From Frankiaceae bacterium (GTDB lineage Bacteria > Actinomycetota > Actinomycetes > JAFAQI01), in the NCBI GenBank assembly GCA_025929315.1, contig JAICMI010000009.1, positions 1 through 37,265 on the forward strand: 37,265 bases of DNA, in the 5' to 3' direction. Of the stretch, positions 8,557 through 17,598 are shown one piece after another. The position numbers and the translations under genes are program-made. Each line of letters begins with the position of its first letter. Position 1 is the stretch's first letter. The notes beneath the pieces are model-generated. The model was given only the letters and a program-made list of their open reading frames with translations. It was not told where the DNA came from and made no database searches.

Positions 8557-10326
8557 TCAGTCCTGGTCGGGTCGGAGCGTGGCAGCGGTCTCGAGCATCA
8601 GTGCGTGTACGAAGGCCTGCGGCAGGTTGCCACGCAGTTGGTGTTGGTTGACGTCGAACTCTTCGCTGAACAGTCCGGGTGGGCCGCACGCGGCGCGATT
8701 GCGTTCGAAGAACCTCATCGCTTGCACCGCATCGCCTTGCTGGTGTTGAGCGAGCGCCATGATGAATCCGCACAGCACGAAAGCGCCTTCGGCTTGCGCG
8801 AGCGGTCCCGGCTGCTGGCGGAATCGGTAGACGAAGTGCTCGTCGGCCAGTTCATCGCGCACGGCCCGCGTCGTGGCAAGTGTGCGCGGGTCGTCAGCCG
8901 GTAACGCACCGCGGATGCTTGGCAGGAGCAGGGCTGCGTCGACGTTCGAGTCGGCCGTCGATCGTTGCCATCGCCCACTTGGATGCACGGCTTGTTGCGC
9001 GGTGGTGGCGAGGATGGTGTCGGCGAGCGCTTCCCAACGTCCGGCTTGGGTGGCGGCTGCTGATGGCGAGATGGAGCGGAGCCCGGCGACGCAGGTGAGC
9101 CGCGAATGGGTCCAGTGCTGGTTGTCGATCTCCCAGATGCCCGCGTCGGGTTCGGTCCAGCGTTGTTCGATCGCGTGGACCGCGCTTTCGACGGCTTTCC
9201 AGTGCTCGGTGTCGAGTCGGTCGTGGCGGGCGGCAGCGGCGAACAGAAGCAGGCTCTCGCCAAGGGCGTCGAGCTGGAACTGCTGGTTCACCCAGTTGCC
9301 GACCTTGTCGGCGCCGCCGGGGTATCCGTCCAGCTGGGCGAGCGGGCGTTCGTCGGGGACGCGGTCGCCGTCGACGGTGTACGCCGGTTTGAGCTGCGGG
9401 CCGTCGGCCAGCAGCCGCCCGGCGATGAAGGACACCGCGTCGTCGAGCAGCGGCAACGGCTCCGTGGCGGCGGCGGCTTGGCCGGCATAGCACTGGTCGC
9501 GGATCCACGCGTACCGGTAGTCGTAGTTGCGGCCGGCTTCCGAACGCTCTGGCAGCGACATGGTGGCGGCGGCCACCATCCCACCGCCGCGGCTGGTGAG
9601 GCCGCGCAACACCGCGTAGGCATGGGTCGCATCGCGGGGCGCGATGGTGTCGGTGAGCTCGGGGGCTGCTTCGTGCCAGGCATACTCCGTCGCCTGCCAG
9701 ACCTGCGCCGGATCGAGCACTTCGTCCGGCAGTGCCTGGTCGGAGATCTCAAGCACGAGGTCGCGGTGCTCACCCGGTCGCAGCTTGAATCCGAGTGTGA
9801 GCGCTCCGTCGCTGCGCCGGGCGCCGTCGGCGCCGGTCCAGCGCAGGTGCAGCCGCCCGGTGCGCGCCGTCCAGATGCCGTGGGATGACCGGACGTCGCG
9901 AAGGGGCTTGGTGCCGAAGCCGTCGGTAGGGGCGAGCACGACTTTGATCGGGCAGGCGCAGTCGATGGCCTTTACTCGGCGCATCAGCACGAGGCGACGT
10001 TCGTCGCCGGGAAAGGCGAGCGCGTCGCGGGACTCGACGATGCCGTCGGTGGTGACCCACCGGCTGCGCCAGATGAGTGAGCGTGGCTCGTAGTAGCCGC
10101 CCCAGACGAAACGGTCGACGTCGGGGGAGACGGCATAGACACCGGCGCCGCCGATCAGCTCGCTGAAGACGGCCTCGCTGTCCCATCGCGGGGAGCACAG
10201 CCAGGCGATGTCGCCGCGCGGTCCGACGAGCGCGCCGCGCTCGCCGTCGGCGAGCAGCGCATACTCGCGGAGCACTTGCGGGGGATAGGCGCGGGTGATG
10301 TCCACGTCAGCTTGCGACCTCGGCAC
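8557..10326 (-). CDS. Glycoside hydrolase family 15 (glucoamylase/trehalase-like)
   Basis: LLADGERGALVGPRGDIAWLCSPRWDSEAVF, GGGMVAAATMSLPERSEAGRNYDYRYAWIRDQCY (GH15 hallmark). Confidence 0.92.
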   Translation of the reverse strand: MPRSQADVDITRAYPPQVLREYALLADGERGALVGPRGDIAWLCSPRWDSEAVFSELIGGAGVYAVSPDVDRFVWGGYYEPRSLIWRSRWVTTDGIVESRDALAFPGDERRLVLMRRVKAIDCACPIKVVLAPTDGFGTKPLRDVRSSHGIWTARTGRLHLRWTGADGARRSDGALTLGFKLRPGEHRDLVLEISDQALPDEVLDPAQVWQATEYAWHEAAPELTDTIAPRDATHAYAVLRGLTSRGGGMVAAATMSLPERSEAGRNYDYRYAWIRDQCYAGQAAAATEPLPLLDDAVSFIAGRLLADGPQLKPAYTVDGDRVPDERPLAQLDGYPGGADKVGNWVNQQFQLDALGESLLLFAAAARHDRLDTEHWKAVESAVHAIEQRWTEPDAGIWEIDNQHWTHSRLTCVAGLRSISPSAAATQAGRWEALADTILATTAQQAVHPSGRWQRSTADSNVDAALLLPSIRGALPADDPRTLATTRAVRDELADEHFVYRFRQQPGPLAQAEGAFVLCGFIMALAQHQQGDAVQAMRFFERNRAACGPPGLFSEEFDVNQHQLRGNLPQAFVHALMLETAATLRPDQD

Positions 10327-11269
10327 TGCGGCCGACGGTTACGCCGTCGCCGGGGTAAGAGGTGTCGTCGGCTGCTGCTCCGGCGCGGGCCTCCCCGCGG
10401 CCAGAGGTCTGGTTGGTGTCGCGATGCGGTTTCGCTGGCAACGTGGTGGCGTGCACCGACGGGTAACTCGGATCGTGGAAGAGCTTCGCGGTCAGCGTCT
10501 GACGTTCCCGGCCGAGGAGTGGGAAGCACACGGCAGCGAGCAGCGCGCCGGCGACTGGTCCGGCGAAGTACGCCCACAGCACCGGATAACCACCGGTGAC
10601 GATGTCGGGGCCGAGGGTGCGTGCGGGGTTCATGCTGGCCCCCGTGTGTGCGGCGCCGGCCCAGATCAGACCGGCGAGGGCACCGGTGACAACCGCGGGG
10701 GTCCATCGGGCGGTGCGGGGTGAGGACACCATCGTGAACACGACGGTGAGCAGCCCGAAGGTGAGGGCAGCTTCGATGCCGACCACCCCCCAGGACGGCA
10801 AGCCGGTCGCCGGTGCGGTGCGCGCACCGTGCACTGCGCCGGCCCACCCCTGCCAGGCCGCGCGGAACGCGAAAGCCGCGGCGAGTGCGCCTACCGTCTG
10901 TGCGGCGGCGTAACCGCACAGGTCGCGCACCGGGGTGTGCTTGCGCAAGAAGAACCCGAGTGTCACGGCGGGGTTGAGGTGGGCGCCGCTGCGCCTTCCG
11001 ATCGGGGACAGCGCCACGGCGGCGGCGAGCACTCCGAAAGCGACGCCGATGAGCACCAGCCGCGACCATCCCGGCAGGGCGCTGGTCGCCGGTGACTGTG
11101 GCGCCTCGAGCAACGCGACGACGCCGAAGCCGACGAACAGCTGGAAAGCGGTGCCGGCGAGCTCGCAGGCCCAGTCGGTGAGGTGCCAGCCGGATGCTTT
11201 GGGTTGCGGTGCCGGAGCGTCGTCCGGGTGGCCCTTCAAATGCCCTTGCGCGTGAACGTGCTGACTCAC
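10307..11269 (-). CDS. MIP family aquaporin/glycerol-facilitator-like channel
   Basis: Two NPA boxes (GAHLNPAVTLGFF and GASMNPARTLGPD); GTG start overlaps the SDR stop (GTGA). Confidence 0.92.
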   Translation of the reverse strand: MSQHVHAQGHLKGHPDDAPAPQPKASGWHLTDWACELAGTAFQLFVGFGVVALLEAPQSPATSALPGWSRLVLIGVAFGVLAAAVALSPIGRRSGAHLNPAVTLGFFLRKHTPVRDLCGYAAAQTVGALAAAFAFRAAWQGWAGAVHGARTAPATGLPSWGVVGIEAALTFGLLTVVFTMVSSPRTARWTPAVVTGALAGLIWAGAAHTGASMNPARTLGPDIVTGGYPVLWAYFAGPVAGALLAAVCFPLLGRERQTLTAKLFHDPSYPSVHATTLPAKPHRDTNQTSGRGEARAGAAADDTSYPGDGVTVGRSAEVAS

Positions 11270-12273
11270 CGGCGCGACCGCCAGAGCGCGCCGGCCGCCG
11301 CAACGGCCCCGACGAGTCCCATCGCGAGCTGCCGGCGGTGCATCGACGCGGCCGACCACGGATCATGTGGATGCGCCTTGGCGTCGAACATGCCGTGCGC
11401 CCCGCGGTCCTCGTCGTCGTCGCGGGGTTGGTGGACGTTGGAGCCATAGCGCGGCCCGTCGTTCTTGGACAGCTGGCCGGACACACCGGTCTTGCCGAGG
11501 TACCAGTCCAGGAACCACGGTGCTACCCGGTTGCCGAGGACCGTGTAGGCGGTCGAGATGCCGACCCACATGTTTCGCCGCGGATGTACGACGAGGTAGG
11601 CGATCGCGCGGGCAGCGGTTTCCGGCTGGAAGACCGGCGCCACCGGTTGCGGGTGCGCCTCGAAGCCGTTGTCGTTCCAGTTGAACTGTGTCGTGTTGAG
11701 CCCGGGTAGCTGCACCATGCAAACCTTGACCCGGCTGCCTTCGTGCTTCAGCTCGGTGATGACGGACTCAGTTGCGCCCTTCACCGCGTGCTTTGCGCCG
11801 CAGTAGGCCGACTGCAACGGGATGCCTCGGAACGCGAGCGCGGAGCCGACGTTGACGATCACGCCCGAGTCGCGCGGGCGCATCCGCGACAGCGCAACTC
11901 GCATGCCGTTGACCTGTCCGAAGTAGGTCGCCTCGGTGATCTGCCGGTAGGTCTCGGGCTCGGTGTCCCAGAAGAACTTGAGGGCACCGACGAACGCGAC
12001 GTTCACCCACGCGTCGATCGGTCCAAGCTCCACTTCGACTCGTTGCGCGGCCTTTTCGAGTGCCTCGAGGTCCGCAACATCGACTTGCACGGCGAGCCCG
12101 CGCCGACCAGCGTTCTCCACCTCTTTTGCGGCGGCCTCCACACCTGCGCGGCCACGCGCGAGCACGGCCACGTCCCAACCCTGGTTGGCGAGCTCGCGCA
12201 CTGCGGCCCGACCGACTCCACCGCTGCCGCCGGTGACCACAGCCACGCCGCGTCGGTTCTGTTGGTGTTCCAA
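11266..12273 (-). CDS. Short-chain dehydrogenase/reductase (SDR)
   Basis: VVTGGSGGVGRAAVRELA and YCGAKHAVKG (YxxxK); RBS AGGAGGGC. Confidence 0.93.
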   Translation of the reverse strand: MEHQQNRRGVAVVTGGSGGVGRAAVRELANQGWDVAVLARGRAGVEAAAKEVENAGRRGLAVQVDVADLEALEKAAQRVEVELGPIDAWVNVAFVGALKFFWDTEPETYRQITEATYFGQVNGMRVALSRMRPRDSGVIVNVGSALAFRGIPLQSAYCGAKHAVKGATESVITELKHEGSRVKVCMVQLPGLNTTQFNWNDNGFEAHPQPVAPVFQPETAARAIAYLVVHPRRNMWVGISTAYTVLGNRVAPWFLDWYLGKTGVSGQLSKNDGPRYGSNVHQPRDDDEDRGAHGMFDAKAHPHDPWSAASMHRRQLAMGLVGAVAAAGALWRSRR

Positions 12274-12293
12274 TTGAGCTGCCCTCCTGAAAA

Positions 12294-12308
12294 TCTCGCA
12301 CTACGAGA
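12294..12308. promoter_or_regulatory. Putative MarR-regulon operator site 1
   Basis: TCTCGCACTACGAGA, 6-bp arms with one mismatch, 21 nt upstream of the SDR ATG. Confidence 0.65.
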
Positions 12309-12331
12309 CGCATCCCCGGACTGGAGCCTGC

Positions 12332-12830
12332 CTAACCCGAGCGGCCGCTGCTAGCCGCGGTGTCTTCGCTGGCGGCTCTGGACATGACCAGCTGGGCCAG
12401 TCGTGATTGGGGGGTGAATGTCGGTGACATGCCGATCACGGTGCCGGCCGACCACAACAGCGCGCCCGCGAGTGTGTGGAACTCTCCCCGCTGGCCGCCG
12501 TCGCCGACGCAACCCGCGTCACCGGCAGCAACCGACCCAGACGGGCCAGCCGCACTACTGACAGCGCCCTCACCATCGGCACCGCAGTATCAGCAGCTGC
12601 AACACATGCCGGCGCAGGAACGCCGCGCGTGAGGTGCGACGAGCAGCTTCGCTACGAACTCGACGGCGAACACCGCCCAGAGCGCCGTGGTGACGAGGTC
12701 GAGCGTTCGAGCGGCAGCAGAGGAGCCCGGCACCAGCAATGTCGAAGCTTTCCTCGTCGGTGCCGTCGTAAGCGGTCGGTCTTGCGCGATGCTGGTCACG
12801 AGCGGCGACGGGGGAGATCTCGAACCGCAT
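12332..12830 (-). pseudogene. Frameshifted remnant of a voltage-gated (potassium-type) ion channel
   Basis: Successive minus frames read LDLVTTALWAVFAVEFVAKLLVAPHARR / AFLRRHVLQLLIL / TAVPMVRALSVVRLARLGRLL / GALLWSAGTVIGM, resembling S2-S4 and the pore helix of bacterial K+ channels. Confidence 0.6.
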
Positions 12831-14157
12831 CTGTGAGCATCGGTGAGCTCGGCAGCTCGTCGATGAGCGGCCATAGCTGGTCGAGGTCATCCATGAGCTG
12901 GTCGCGTCGGTGTCCGGTGGCGCGCTCGACGAGGCGGCGGTAGCTGTCGAGGACACGCGCTGATTCCATGTGCTGGTGTGACTCGTGGGCGACCACGACG
13001 AGGGAGAACATCGCTTCGAACACGCGGTCCAGATCGTTGTCGCGGTAGACGACGGGGAGGATGACGTCGCGCTCGCCGGCTTCGCCGGCCGGGTCGTTGT
13101 CGAGGAACCGGGCAGCGAGGTCGCGCAGGGCATACATCGCTTCGCGGGACACTTCGGGGTTGTGCTTCGACGACGACCCGGACGTCCAAGCGATGTTCGC
13201 CAGCTCGTCGATGCCGGTGGTCGCGTCGTGGTCGAGGTTGCGCTGGCGGCTGATGACGATCGCGGTGAGGACGGCTTGCTCCATCTTCTTGTCCACGACG
13301 TCGTCGTCGGCCGCGACGGTCGCGAGATCGTCGCCGTAGCTGACGTACTGTCCGATGGTCACCGCGAGCCGCACCTCGCCGCCGCGGCCTTCGGCGACGG
13401 CGTCGGCGAGCACCTCCACGTCGATGCCGGTGACGTAGCCGGTGGTTGATGATCGCAATGTCAGGCGCACGGGCGCGTCCGACTGGGCTGAGCGCCGGGT
13501 GCGGTGCACGGTGCGACCTTCGCGTCGGCGGGCGTCGAGGACGCTGTCGTGGATGTGCCTGACGACATTCGTCGGACGCATCTGGTCGATGCTGGTGTAG
13601 ACCAGCGCGAGCAGCAGCAACATCGACACGACTGTCAGGACGGTCGCCAGGAAGGCGCCGATGGTCGGCGGCGTGTTGTCCTGCACGACGGCCATCACGA
13701 CGTAGGCGTAGAGAGCGAGGCCGACGAAGAAGCCGAGGAAGACCTGGTTGGTCCGTCGTCGGACGAACTGGTCGAACACGACTGGCGACAGGCTGGAGGC
13801 GGTCTGCTGAACCGCAAGCAGGAGCACAGAGAACGTGATCGACGTCACGGTGATCAGCCCGGTCGCGATCGCCTGCAGCGTTGTCGTCGACGCGTGCTTA
13901 CCGATGACATGGCTCAGCGCGCGCCGCAGGGCGTCGAGCCCGGAGAGGTGGGCCTGGTCGCCGGCGATCGAGATCGCAGCGAGGACAGCGAACCCGAGCA
14001 TCACGAGCAGTGGCGCGGCGGCGAACTCGCGGAACGCCCGCGCGATCACACCGGAAAGGTGGTGCCGGTGAGGGCTGGACTCATCCGACGGCACAAGGAC
14101 GACCCGTCCGGCTGTGGTGGCCGCCGCCGGCGCATGTTCTGCCGAAGGCGCTCCCAC
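12796..14157 (-). CDS. DUF2254 family membrane protein
   Basis: SITFSVLLLAVQQTASSLSPVVFDQFVRRRTNQVFLGFFVGLALYAYVVM, typical of DUF2254. Confidence 0.88.
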   Translation of the reverse strand: MGAPSAEHAPAAATTAGRVVLVPSDESSPHRHHLSGVIARAFREFAAAPLLVMLGFAVLAAISIAGDQAHLSGLDALRRALSHVIGKHASTTTLQAIATGLITVTSITFSVLLLAVQQTASSLSPVVFDQFVRRRTNQVFLGFFVGLALYAYVVMAVVQDNTPPTIGAFLATVLTVVSMLLLLALVYTSIDQMRPTNVVRHIHDSVLDARRREGRTVHRTRRSAQSDAPVRLTLRSSTTGYVTGIDVEVLADAVAEGRGGEVRLAVTIGQYVSYGDDLATVAADDDVVDKKMEQAVLTAIVISRQRNLDHDATTGIDELANIAWTSGSSSKHNPEVSREAMYALRDLAARFLDNDPAGEAGERDVILPVVYRDNDLDRVFEAMFSLVVVAHESHQHMESARVLDSYRRLVERATGHRRDQLMDDLDQLWPLIDELPSSPMLTDAVRDLPRRRS

Positions 14158-15966
14158 CTACTCCTCCGTTCCCGGCAGCTTCTCCTTCGCGTGCTCGGTG
14201 AACTCGGTGAGCTTGCCCTTGAACCCCTTCTCGGTGATTCCGACGCGGTCCTCGTCCCCGTGGACGAACGCTTTGGTGAGCTTCTTGACCATCGCAGGCT
14301 TGACGTGTGGCGGCAGGCAGGCAATGTCCGGATCGGTGTGGAACTCCAACAGGACCGGACCGTCCGCCGCCAGCGCCCGGTCCCACGCCGGACCGACGTC
14401 GTCGGGCGACGTCACCTTGATGCCGGTGAAGCCGAGGCTCTCCGCGAACTGCGCTGCCGGCATGTAGGGCAGAGTCTGGGTCTCCGGGTTCTTCGGGTCA
14501 CCGGAAAGCACCCGCTGCTCCATCGACACCTGGTTGAGGTCGTTGTTGACGAGCACCGAGAAGATCAGCGTCTTGTTCTGCGCCATCAGCTGTGGCAGGT
14601 AGTGCTTCACCGTCAGCAGCTCGTTCATCCCGAGCATCTGGAAAGCGCCGTCACCGGTGAAGCCGATGACGGGCCGGTCCGGGTGAGCAAACTTCGCCGA
14701 GATCGCGTAGGGCACTCCGGGCACCATCGTCGCAAGCGTGCCGGACAGTGACCCACGCATTCCCTCGCGGATGAAGCACTGACGGGCGTACCAGTTCGTG
14801 CTCGACCCGGAGTCGCTGGTCATGATGACGTTGTCCGGCAGTCGCTTGTTCAGCTCCCAGAACACGCGTTCCGGGTTGATCGGATCGCCGTCCTGCTGCG
14901 CGCGCTCCTCGAGGATGCGCCACCAGATGCGTATCTCTTCCTCGATGTCGTCGCGCCAGGAGCGATCGGTCTTGCGGTGCAGCATCGGCAGCAGCGCGGT
15001 CAACGTGTCCTTGGCGTCCCCGACGAGAGAGACGTCGTTGGGATACCGGACGCCGATGAGCGACCCGTCGATGTCGATCTCGACGCACTTGGCCTGCCCC
15101 GGCTTCGGCAGCCATTCGGCATACGGGAACGAGGTGCCGACCATCAGCAACGTGTCGCAGCCCATCACCATCTTGTTGCTCGGCTCCGTTCCGAGCAGCC
15201 CGATCCCACCGGTAACGAACGGCAAGGTGTCGGGCAGAACGTCCTTGCCGAGCAGCGCCTTGGCAACGCCGCAGCCGAGGAGCTCGGCGGTCTCGATCAC
15301 CTGCGCAGCGGCCTCCCGCGCGCCCTGGCCGATGAGGATCGCCACCTTCTCGCCGGCGTTCAGCACATCCGCGGCCTGCCGCAGCAGCTTGTCGTCCGGA
15401 ATCATGTGTGGCCGGTTCCATCCGACCGAGGTGAACACCGCGCCGTGCTCGCGAGGAGGGTCGGAGTACTTCGCCTCGCCGACGTCTTCGGGGATGATCA
15501 CGATTGCCGGGCGCCGCTCTTCGTATGCACTTTTGATCGCCCGGTCGATGATGCTGCGCGCCGCGGCCGGCTCCATGACGGTAGCCGTGTAACCGCCGAC
15601 GTCCTTGAACAGCACGCTGAGATCGATCTCCTGCTGATAGTGCGCGCCGAGACTCGATCGCTTCTGCTGTCCGACGATTGCCAGCACCGGTTGGTGGTCG
15701 AGCTTCGCGTCGTACAGACCGTTGATCAGGTGTACGGCGCCGGGGCCACTCGTAGCGATGCAGCAGCCGATCTCACCGGTGAACTTCGCGTGTGCACAGG
15801 CCATGAACGCGGCCATCTCCTCGTGCCGCGTCTGGGTGAAGAACGGATCGGGATAGGCGCGATGGAACGCGCCGAGGAAGGCGTTGATCCCGTCACCCGG
15901 ATAGCCATACACACGATGGATGCCCCAGTCGCGCAGTCGCCCCAGGATCCAGTCTGCCGTCTTCAT
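14158..15966 (-). CDS. Thiamine-pyrophosphate-requiring enzyme (pyruvate oxidase/acetolactate synthase-like)
   Basis: YGYPGDGINAFLGAF, RHEEMAAFMACAHAKFTGEIGCCIATSGPGAVHLINGLYDAK; C-terminal GFTGDGAFQMLGMNEL (TPP motif). MKTADWIL start at 15966. Confidence 0.93.
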   Translation of the reverse strand: MKTADWILGRLRDWGIHRVYGYPGDGINAFLGAFHRAYPDPFFTQTRHEEMAAFMACAHAKFTGEIGCCIATSGPGAVHLINGLYDAKLDHQPVLAIVGQQKRSSLGAHYQQEIDLSVLFKDVGGYTATVMEPAAARSIIDRAIKSAYEERRPAIVIIPEDVGEAKYSDPPREHGAVFTSVGWNRPHMIPDDKLLRQAADVLNAGEKVAILIGQGAREAAAQVIETAELLGCGVAKALLGKDVLPDTLPFVTGGIGLLGTEPSNKMVMGCDTLLMVGTSFPYAEWLPKPGQAKCVEIDIDGSLIGVRYPNDVSLVGDAKDTLTALLPMLHRKTDRSWRDDIEEEIRIWWRILEERAQQDGDPINPERVFWELNKRLPDNVIMTSDSGSSTNWYARQCFIREGMRGSLSGTLATMVPGVPYAISAKFAHPDRPVIGFTGDGAFQMLGMNELLTVKHYLPQLMAQNKTLIFSVLVNNDLNQVSMEQRVLSGDPKNPETQTLPYMPAAQFAESLGFTGIKVTSPDDVGPAWDRALAADGPVLLEFHTDPDIACLPPHVKPAMVKKLTKAFVHGDEDRVGITEKGFKGKLTEFTEHAKEKLPGTEE

Positions 15967-16005
15967 CCGCGGTCCTCCCGCATGAGTACAAGGAACGTAG
16001 AGATA

Positions 16006-16020
16006 TCTCGTAACACGACT
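16006..16020. promoter_or_regulatory. Putative MarR-regulon operator site 2 (divergent TPP enzyme/MarR intergenic region)
   Basis: TCTCGTAACACGACT, overlapped by the perfect palindrome GAGATATCTC (16000-16009) and flanked by GGAACG (15992-15997) and CGTTCC (16023-16028). Confidence 0.65.
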
Positions 16021-16070
16021 TCCGTTCCCGGTGGGCGTGCTCTCAACCGTTGCGTGGGGATACTGGCAGC

Positions 16071-16457
16071 GTGACTGAAGAGCCGGATTACGCCCGGTTA
16101 GCAGAGTTCCGAAAGGCACTCCGCGGGTTCTTGCGATGGAGTGAGCAGGCGGCCAAGAGCGTCGGGTTGACGACGATGCAGCACCAGCTTCTGCTCGCGA
16201 TCCGCGGCCGCGGGGGTGCGCCAACGATCGGGGAGATCGCCGAAGACCTGATGCTGCGCCACCATTCGACGGGTGAGCTCATCCACCGCGCCGAAGCCGC
16301 CGGACTGGTCGCGCGGACACAGGACGCAGGCGACCGCCGGCAGATGCGCGTCACCGCCACCGGGGCGGGAAACCGTCTGCTGCACCGTCTTTCCGAACAG
16401 CACCTGAACGAGATTCAGCGCCTTGCCCCCATGGTGGAAGCACTGGCGTCGGAGTGA
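16071..16457 (+). CDS. MarR family transcriptional regulator
   Basis: LTTMQHQLLLAIRGRGGAPTIGEIAEDLMLRHHSTGELIHRAEAAGLVARTQDAGDRRQMRVTATGAG (winged helix and wing D-x-R-x-x-x-V-x-x-T). Confidence 0.92.
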   Translation: MTEEPDYARLAEFRKALRGFLRWSEQAAKSVGLTTMQHQLLLAIRGRGGAPTIGEIAEDLMLRHHSTGELIHRAEAAGLVARTQDAGDRRQMRVTATGAGNRLLHRLSEQHLNEIQRLAPMVEALASE

Positions 16458-16482
16458 GGGGGCCGGCGAGCGAACGCCGGTC

Positions 16483-17556
16483 TCACGCTGCCGCGAGCAC
16501 AGCGTCTGCTGCGTCCACGCCATGCACCACCTGGCGAGAGCGCGAGCTGCCAATCCGGTGGACCGCCAGCGCGAGATCCTCTTCGCCATAGGACACCGCG
16601 GCAAGTCCGGTGGCTTGCAAAGTGGCCGCGTTCAGGCGTCCGTGGCCGGCGAGAGGCTGGTGCAGGATTATCGGTGTCCCGGCGACGATTGCCTCCCAGC
16701 AAGTCGTGCCGCCGGCACTGTCGATGACGACATCTGCGGCTTTCAACCACTCGTTCATCTGATCCGTCCAACCGACGGCATGGCAGCCAGGTAGCTGTGT
16801 GACCGATGCGGCAAGCCGCGACGAGTTTCCGCACAGGACGTAGGTGCGGGCGCCGGTGGACGTGACCACACGCGCCGCGTCGGCGACAGCGCCGACACCC
16901 CAACTGCCGCCGTGAACGATGACGATGAACTCATCAACGGGAAGACCTAAGTCTTGACGTGCCTGCTCCTGGTTCAACGGGGTGGGAGCCGCGACCAGCG
17001 GGTCAACGACGTCAACTCTCGGTGCACCCATCTGTCGTAGCGCTTCCGCTGTCGCCTCCAACGGTGCCAAGTGCAAGTCTGCACCCTTCGCTACCCAGTA
17101 CGGATGTGCGCCGGCATCCGTCACATATACCGCGACGGGTACGTCCAGCTGCCCGCGCTGCCGCAGTCGCCCGAGCAGCTGGCCGGCGAGGTTGTAGGTG
17201 GAGATCACGACGTCGGGGCCGAACGCGTGCATCTCCCGCCTCAAGCCCCGCGCATATCCACCTCCGCCAGCGGCCGCGACCCGTTCGAAGGCCCACGGGT
17301 GACGCATCCAACTGCGCATGAACCAGTCGTACAACCAGGGGATGCGTGCCAGCACAAACCGATACACGCCCCGGGAAAGCCGGCCGAACGGGCCACGTGG
17401 AAGAGCCAGATAGTCCACCACCCGCACATGTGCTCCGCGACGCTGCAGATGCTCGCCGAAAACTTGCGCCGCCGTCATGTGACCTGCGCCCATGGTTGAG
17501 CCGACGATCAGCACGCGCGGGTGATGTGGGAATTCGAGGACGTTCGACTCTGCCAT
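16483..17556 (-). CDS. MGDG-synthase/MurG-like glycosyltransferase
   Basis: GSTMGAGHMTAAQVFGEHLQRRG, DVVIDSAGGTTCWEAIVAGTPIILHQPLAGHGRLNA. Confidence 0.85.
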   Translation of the reverse strand: MAESNVLEFPHHPRVLIVGSTMGAGHMTAAQVFGEHLQRRGAHVRVVDYLALPRGPFGRLSRGVYRFVLARIPWLYDWFMRSWMRHPWAFERVAAAGGGGYARGLRREMHAFGPDVVISTYNLAGQLLGRLRQRGQLDVPVAVYVTDAGAHPYWVAKGADLHLAPLEATAEALRQMGAPRVDVVDPLVAAPTPLNQEQARQDLGLPVDEFIVIVHGGSWGVGAVADAARVVTSTGARTYVLCGNSSRLAASVTQLPGCHAVGWTDQMNEWLKAADVVIDSAGGTTCWEAIVAGTPIILHQPLAGHGRLNAATLQATGLAAVSYGEEDLALAVHRIGSSRSRQVVHGVDAADAVLAAA

Positions 17557-17576
17557 GCGGCTCCCTCCGCCTAATC

Positions 17577-17591
17577 TCTCGTAAGACGAGA
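17577..17591. promoter_or_regulatory. Putative MarR-regulon operator site 3
   Basis: TCTCGTAAGACGAGA, perfect 6-bp arms, 21 nt upstream of the glycosyltransferase ATG. Confidence 0.7.
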
Positions 17592-17598
17592 TACCTCG

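Noticed and set aside
9106-9888. 260-aa plus ORF antisense to GH15
   Set aside because: Shadow ORF; GH15 motifs clearly on the minus strand.
13504-14751. 415-aa plus ORF antisense to DUF2254 and the TPP enzyme
   Set aside because: Spans two real minus-strand genes; Arg/His/Gln-rich translation with no domain.
14977-16074. 365-aa plus ORF antisense to the TPP enzyme
   Set aside because: Shadow ORF of a strongly supported gene.
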